NCBI RefSeq assembly: GCF_040289485.1 | Contig: NZ_PSLG01000001.1 | Coordinates: 1-64,000 of the forward strand | DNA: 64,000 bases | Reading direction: 5' to 3' | DNA from: Thermoflexus sp040289485 | Lineage (GTDB): Bacteria > Chloroflexota > Anaerolineae > Thermoflexales > Thermoflexaceae | In this document: positions 59,472 to 64,000 of the stretch, piece by piece | Layout of the letters: each line of letters starts with the position of its first letter | How positions within the stretch are numbered: position 1 is the stretch's first letter | The notes under the pieces: generated by a model | Databases searched by the model: none | Told to the model about the DNA's origin: nothing | The model's input: only the letters and a program-made list of their open reading frames with translations | Program-made: the position numbers and the translations under genes

Positions 59472-61223
59472 ATGGAAGCGACAACCGCCGTTCCCATAAC
59501 GGCCCGGACCATCCGTCGGGAGCGCCGTCGGATGAAGACGGCGTGGGCGGTGATGGAGGCCCTGGTTCGGGAGGGCGTGGAGGTCGTCTTCGGGATCCCC
59601 GGCGGGGCTTCCCTCCCCCTCTATGACGCCCTGTGCGATTACCCCCAGATCCGCCACATCCTCATGCGCCATGAGCAGTGTGCGATCCACGCCGCCGAAG
59701 GCTACGCCCGAGCCACCGGACGCCCCGGGGTCTGCCTGACCACCTCCGGCCCTGGCGCGACCAACCTGATCACCGGGCTGACCGATGCCATGATGGACTC
59801 CACCCCCGTGGTGGCCCTCACCGGCCAGGTCCCCACGTTCTTCATGGGCGGCGACGCCTTCCAGGAGGCCGACGTCATTGGCCTTACCATGTCCGTGACC
59901 AAACACAACTGGCTGGTGCGGAAGCCGACGCAGGCCCTCGAGGCCGTCCATCGGGCCTTCCACCTGGCCACCGACGGTCGTCCTGGCCCCACCCTGGTGG
60001 ACCTCCCGCGGGATGTGCTGCTGACCGAGGCGGAGTTCGCCCCGGACGATCCGGAGGCCTACCGGCCCGCCGGATCCACCCGTCGCTCCCCGGACGAGGG
60101 CCTCCTTCGGCAGGCGGCCGACCTGATCGCCGCCTCCCGGCGCCCCATCCTCTATGTCGGCGGGGGGGTCATCCACGCTGGCGCGGCGCCGGAGGTGCGC
60201 GCCCTGGCCGAGAAAGCCCGCATCCCGGTGACCACCACCCTGATGGGTCTGGGGGCCTTCCCCGAGGACCATCCGTATTCCCTCAAGATGCTGGGGATGC
60301 ACGGGACCGTCTACGCCAACTTCGCCATCAATTTCTCTGATCTGATCATCGCCGTGGGCGCCCGCTTTGACGATCGGGTGACTGGAAAGCTCTCGGCCTT
60401 CGCCCCCCACGCGAAGGTGATCCACATCGACATCGATCCGGCGGAGATCAACAAGAACCGCAAGGCCGACATCGCCCTGGTCGGCGACGCCAAGCAGATC
60501 CTGCAGGCGCTGCTCCCCTTCGTCCGCCCGCCCGACACCGAGGCGTGGTGGCGGCAGATCCAGGAATGGAAGGCCCGTTACCCTCTGCGTTACCGCCAGG
60601 ACGACCGGGTCATCAAGCCCCAGTTCGCCATCCAGATGATCTACGAACTGACCAAGGACTACCGGCCCATCGTCACCTTGGATGTGGGCCAGCACCAGAT
60701 GTGGGCCGCCCAGTTCTTCACCTGGACCGAGCCGCGCACCTGCATCACCTCGGGCGGGCTGGGGACCATGGGGTTCAGCCTGCCGGCGGCGGTGGGGGCC
60801 CAGTTCGGCCGCCCTGACCGGCTGGTGATCAACATCAACGGCGACGGCAGTTTCCAGATGACCTTCCAGGCCTTGATCACCGCCGTCGAATGGCGGCTGC
60901 CCATCAAGGTCTTCATCATCAACAACCAGTATCTGGGCATGGTCCGCCAGTGGCAGGAGCTCTTCTACAACCGGCGCTACTCCGCCGTCTACCTGGCCAA
61001 CCCCGATTTCGCCCGCATGGCCGAGGCGGTGGGCGCGGCCGGGATCCGGGTGGAGCGGCCGGACCAGGTGGAACCGGCCATCCGCCAGGCCCTGGCGATC
61101 ACCGACCGCCCCGTGGTGGTCGACCTTCTCGTGGACCCCGAGGAGAACTGCTTCCCGATGATCCCCTCGGGGATGACGGTGCACGATATGCTGATCGCGC
61201 CGGGCGTGAAGGCTGTGCCGTGA
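59472..61223 (+). CDS. ilvB: Acetolactate synthase large subunit
   Basis: A 583-residue ThDP enzyme that condenses pyruvate (or pyruvate and 2-oxobutyrate) in the first common step of Val/Leu/Ile synthesis. The N-terminal VVFGIPGGASLPLYDAL and catalytic Glu68 (MRHEQCAIHAAEGYA), the FAD-binding middle domain, and the ThDP motif GDGSFQMTFQAL with NNQYLGMVRQWQ are all present. ATG 59472 follows AGGAGG by five bases. The first 20 residues are basic and not conserved; a start near MKTAW is less likely. It is the first structural gene after the attenuator. Confidence 0.96.
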   Translation: MEATTAVPITARTIRRERRRMKTAWAVMEALVREGVEVVFGIPGGASLPLYDALCDYPQIRHILMRHEQCAIHAAEGYARATGRPGVCLTTSGPGATNLITGLTDAMMDSTPVVALTGQVPTFFMGGDAFQEADVIGLTMSVTKHNWLVRKPTQALEAVHRAFHLATDGRPGPTLVDLPRDVLLTEAEFAPDDPEAYRPAGSTRRSPDEGLLRQAADLIAASRRPILYVGGGVIHAGAAPEVRALAEKARIPVTTTLMGLGAFPEDHPYSLKMLGMHGTVYANFAINFSDLIIAVGARFDDRVTGKLSAFAPHAKVIHIDIDPAEINKNRKADIALVGDAKQILQALLPFVRPPDTEAWWRQIQEWKARYPLRYRQDDRVIKPQFAIQMIYELTKDYRPIVTLDVGQHQMWAAQFFTWTEPRTCITSGGLGTMGFSLPAAVGAQFGRPDRLVININGDGSFQMTFQALITAVEWRLPIKVFIINNQYLGMVRQWQELFYNRRYSAVYLANPDFARMAEAVGAAGIRVERPDQVEPAIRQALAITDRPVVVDLLVDPEENCFPMIPSGMTVHDMLIAPGVKAVP

Positions 61224-61243
61224 GCCTTCAGGAGGGGATGACG

Positions 61244-61762
61244 ATGCCCCACTGGCTGGCGTTGACCGTGGAGAACTCCGTGGAAAGCCTGAACCGGGTG
61301 TTCCATCTGCTGCGCCGTCGGCACTTGCCCGTCGGCTTCATCTCGATCTGTCGCACCGAGGACCCTCAGGATCTGCGGCTGGTCATCCCGGTGGATCCGG
61401 CCCAGGTCGATCCGGAGCGGGTGCGGGCCAACCTGGAGAAGCTGCTCTGCGTGAAGGCGGTGGAGGACTGGGGCGGGCAGCCCCTGGTGGTCCGAGACGT
61501 GGCCCTGGTGAAGGTGCAAGCCCCCGCCGAGGCTTGGGTGGAGATCGCCCAACTGGCGGAGTTCTACCGGGCGCGCATCGTCGATGTAGGCCCGGAGACC
61601 CTCATCCTGGAGGTGACCGGCTCGGCGGACAAGGTGGACTCCTTCATCGCCCGGTTGCAGCGCTTCGGCATAGTCGCCGTTACCCGGTCGGGCCCCTTGG
61701 CGATGCCGCGGGGCCACGCCGAAGCCGCCCCTCTCGATCGGACGGCTGAAGTCGTTCCATGA
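61244..61762 (+). CDS. ilvN: Acetolactate synthase small subunit
   Basis: A 172-residue regulatory subunit. The N-terminal ACT domain (LALTVENSVESLNRVFHLLRRR) gives valine feedback inhibition, and the second domain (VALVKVQAPAEAWVEIAQLAEFYRARIVDVG) is the ALS_ss_C fold. ATG 61244 has AGGAGGGG seven bases upstream; ATG 61238 is too close to it, and GTG 61220 would overlap ilvB. It activates IlvB, 20 bp upstream. Confidence 0.93.
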   Translation: MPHWLALTVENSVESLNRVFHLLRRRHLPVGFISICRTEDPQDLRLVIPVDPAQVDPERVRANLEKLLCVKAVEDWGGQPLVVRDVALVKVQAPAEAWVEIAQLAEFYRARIVDVGPETLILEVTGSADKVDSFIARLQRFGIVAVTRSGPLAMPRGHAEAAPLDRTAEVVP

Positions 61763-61789
61763 ACCAACTCCGCGAGCCTGGAGGCTCCC

Positions 61790-62791
<1,002 letters not shown>

Positions 62792-62820
62792 GGGCCATTG
62801 CGTCCGGGAAGGAGGCGCCC

Positions 62821-64000
62821 ATGGGAGATGATGTCGTCCGGATCTTCGACACCACCCTGCGGGACGGGGAGCAGTCGCCGGGGGCGACCCTCACGGTGGA
62901 GGAGAAATTGGAGATCGCCCGCCAGTTGGTCCGCCTGGGGGTGGACATCATCGAGGCGGGGTTCCCCATCGCCTCGCCGGGGGACTTCGAGGCGGTGCGC
63001 CGGATCGCCCGGGAGATCGGGCCGCTGGGGCAGGACCGCCCCAACGGCCCCCCGGTGATCGCCGGGCTGGCCCGGGCGAACCGGGAGGACATCGACGCTT
63101 GCTGGGAGGCGGTCCGGGAGGCCCCCCGCCCGCGCATCCATGTCTTCTTGGCCACCTCGGACATCCATCTCCAATACAAACTGCGGATGACCCGAGAGGA
63201 ATGCCTGGCCCGCATCCGGGAGATGGTGGCCTACGCCCGCAGCCTGTGCGCGGACGTGGAGTTCTCCCCCGAGGACGCCGGGCGCACCGACCGGGACTTC
63301 CTGATGCAGGCCCTGACGGTCGCCGTGGAGGCAGGGGCCGCCACCCTGAACATTCCGGACACGGTGGGCTACACCACGCCCGAGGAGTACGGGAGCCTCT
63401 TCGCCGAGATCCGCCGCCGGGTCCCCGGGGTGGAGCGGGTGATCCTCTCCGCCCACTGCCACAACGACCTGGGCCTGGCCACCGCCAACACCCTGGCCGC
63501 CATCCGCAACGGCGCCCGCCAAGTCGAGGTGACCGTCAACGGCATCGGGGAGCGGGCGGGCAACACCGCCCTGGAGGAGGTGGTGATGGCCCTCCACACC
63601 CGCCGGGACGTCTTCGGGGTCCGCACCCACATCGACACCACGCAGATCTACCGGACCAGCCGCCTGGTGAGTGCCCTCACCGGCATCCCGGTGCAGCCCA
63701 ACAAGGCCATTGTGGGTGCCAACGCTTTCGCCCACGAGGCGGGCATCCACCAGGACGGCATGCTGAAGAACCCGCTGACCTACGAGATCATGCGGCCGGA
63801 AACCGTCGGCGTGCCGGAGTCCCGGCTGGTCCTGGGCAAGCATTCCGGCCGGCACGCCTTCCGGGTCCGCCTGGAGCAGATGGGCTACCACCTCCCGCCC
63901 GAGGCCTTCGAGGAGGCCTTCCGTCGGTTCAAGGCCCTGTGCGACCGCAAGAAATACGTAACCGACTTCGACCTGGAGGCCATGATGGCCGACTTCACCG
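62821..64000 (+). CDS. leuA: 2-isopropylmalate synthase, 3' end cut by window edge
   Basis: The first 393 codons of a DRE-TIM enzyme that condenses acetyl-CoA with 2-oxoisovalerate, the first committed step to leucine. RIFDTTLRDGEQSPGA (8-23), HCHNDLGLATANTLAAI, NGIGERAGNTALEEVVMAL and GKHSGRHAF are all present. The C-terminal leucine-binding allosteric domain is outside the window. ATG 62821 lies 29 bp after ilvC in the attenuated operon. Confidence 0.96.
   Translation, partial: MGDDVVRIFDTTLRDGEQSPGATLTVEEKLEIARQLVRLGVDIIEAGFPIASPGDFEAVRRIAREIGPLGQDRPNGPPVIAGLARANREDIDACWEAVREAPRPRIHVFLATSDIHLQYKLRMTREECLARIREMVAYARSLCADVEFSPEDAGRTDRDFLMQALTVAVEAGAATLNIPDTVGYTTPEEYGSLFAEIRRRVPGVERVILSAHCHNDLGLATANTLAAIRNGARQVEVTVNGIGERAGNTALEEVVMALHTRRDVFGVRTHIDTTQIYRTSRLVSALTGIPVQPNKAIVGANAFAHEAGIHQDGMLKNPLTYEIMRPETVGVPESRLVLGKHSGRHAFRVRLEQMGYHLPPEAFEEAFRRFKALCDRKKYVTDFDLEAMMADFT

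Noticed and set aside
59367..61184. A 605-codon minus-strand frame opposite ilvB
   Set aside because: ilvB on the plus strand is unmistakable; the antisense frame has no family features.

Overview
The window is a GC-rich bacterial chromosome segment with a 100-N scaffold gap at 58092-58191. Gene content and protein style suggest a thermophilic Chloroflexota of the Thermoflexia/Anaerolineae type: long GAF-rich kinases, GT39 and DUF2142 membrane proteins, a fused FolK-FolP, a cPGS-like GTPase, a T-box and a B12 riboswitch. The taxon is an inference; no rRNA or marker search was possible.

Layout. 1-3.1 kb: a GT39-type membrane glycosyltransferase running off the left edge and a substrate-binding lipoprotein (minus). 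3.2-7.5 kb: an FHA protein (plus), then a minus-strand run dph6-like, GT4 glycosyltransferase, 6-pyruvoyl-tetrahydropterin-synthase-like gene, folK-folP. 7.6-13.1 kb: a plus-strand housekeeping run fabG, asp23, nusB, tatA, tatC, cPGS-like, miaB, closed by a strong terminator. 13.1-17.7 kb (minus): promoter, two tRNA-Ala genes, terminator, a leucine-type T-box, then a YdjM-like membrane gene, ilvE and leuS. 18-25 kb: a membrane histidine kinase, a Schlafen-AlbA-type ATP-binding regulator, a LysM/M23 lipoprotein, a P1-family peptidase and a small membrane protein. 25-35.5 kb: a signalling block with a receiver-GGDEF protein, a 1998-residue seven-GAF hybrid kinase, a CheY-like receiver, an alpha/beta hydrolase with Thr in place of the nucleophile Ser, and an enhancer-binding-protein-like regulator without a GAFTGA loop. 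35.5-46 kb: DUF2142 protein, S1-repeat protein, sugar isomerase, a decayed PIG-L deacetylase, a pseudo-receiver regulator and large kinase whose 3' ends overlap, rpiB, a truncated radical SAM gene, a zinc ribbon, tRNA-Asn, plsY and a ubiquitin-like protein. 46-49 kb: an unfamiliar operon of two SPFH/Band-7-like membrane proteins plus a small partner. 49-52.7 kb: gene remnants, a solo tatA and three secreted-type genes that look imported. 52.7-55.4 kb: a response regulator/kinase/DUF421 operon. 55.5-58.8 kb: nrdAB (minus). 59.2-64 kb: ilvB, ilvN, ilvC, leuA (plus, leuA cut by the right edge).

The most notable biology is in RNA-level control. nrdA-nrdB lie behind a cobalamin riboswitch with its own promoter, and NrdB has Phe where the radical Tyr normally sits, with ligand spacing like that of class Ic (Mn/Fe) enzymes. 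The divergent ilvBNC-leuA operon begins with a textbook ribosome-mediated attenuator: a leader peptide packed with Val/Leu/Ile codons, a 1:2 hairpin, a perfect 13-bp antiterminator and a 14-bp terminator. ilvE-leuS, 40 kb away, is governed by a T-box whose specifier reads CUC (Leu). Branched-chain amino acid supply is therefore sensed by two different mechanisms in one window, and deoxynucleotide synthesis by B12.
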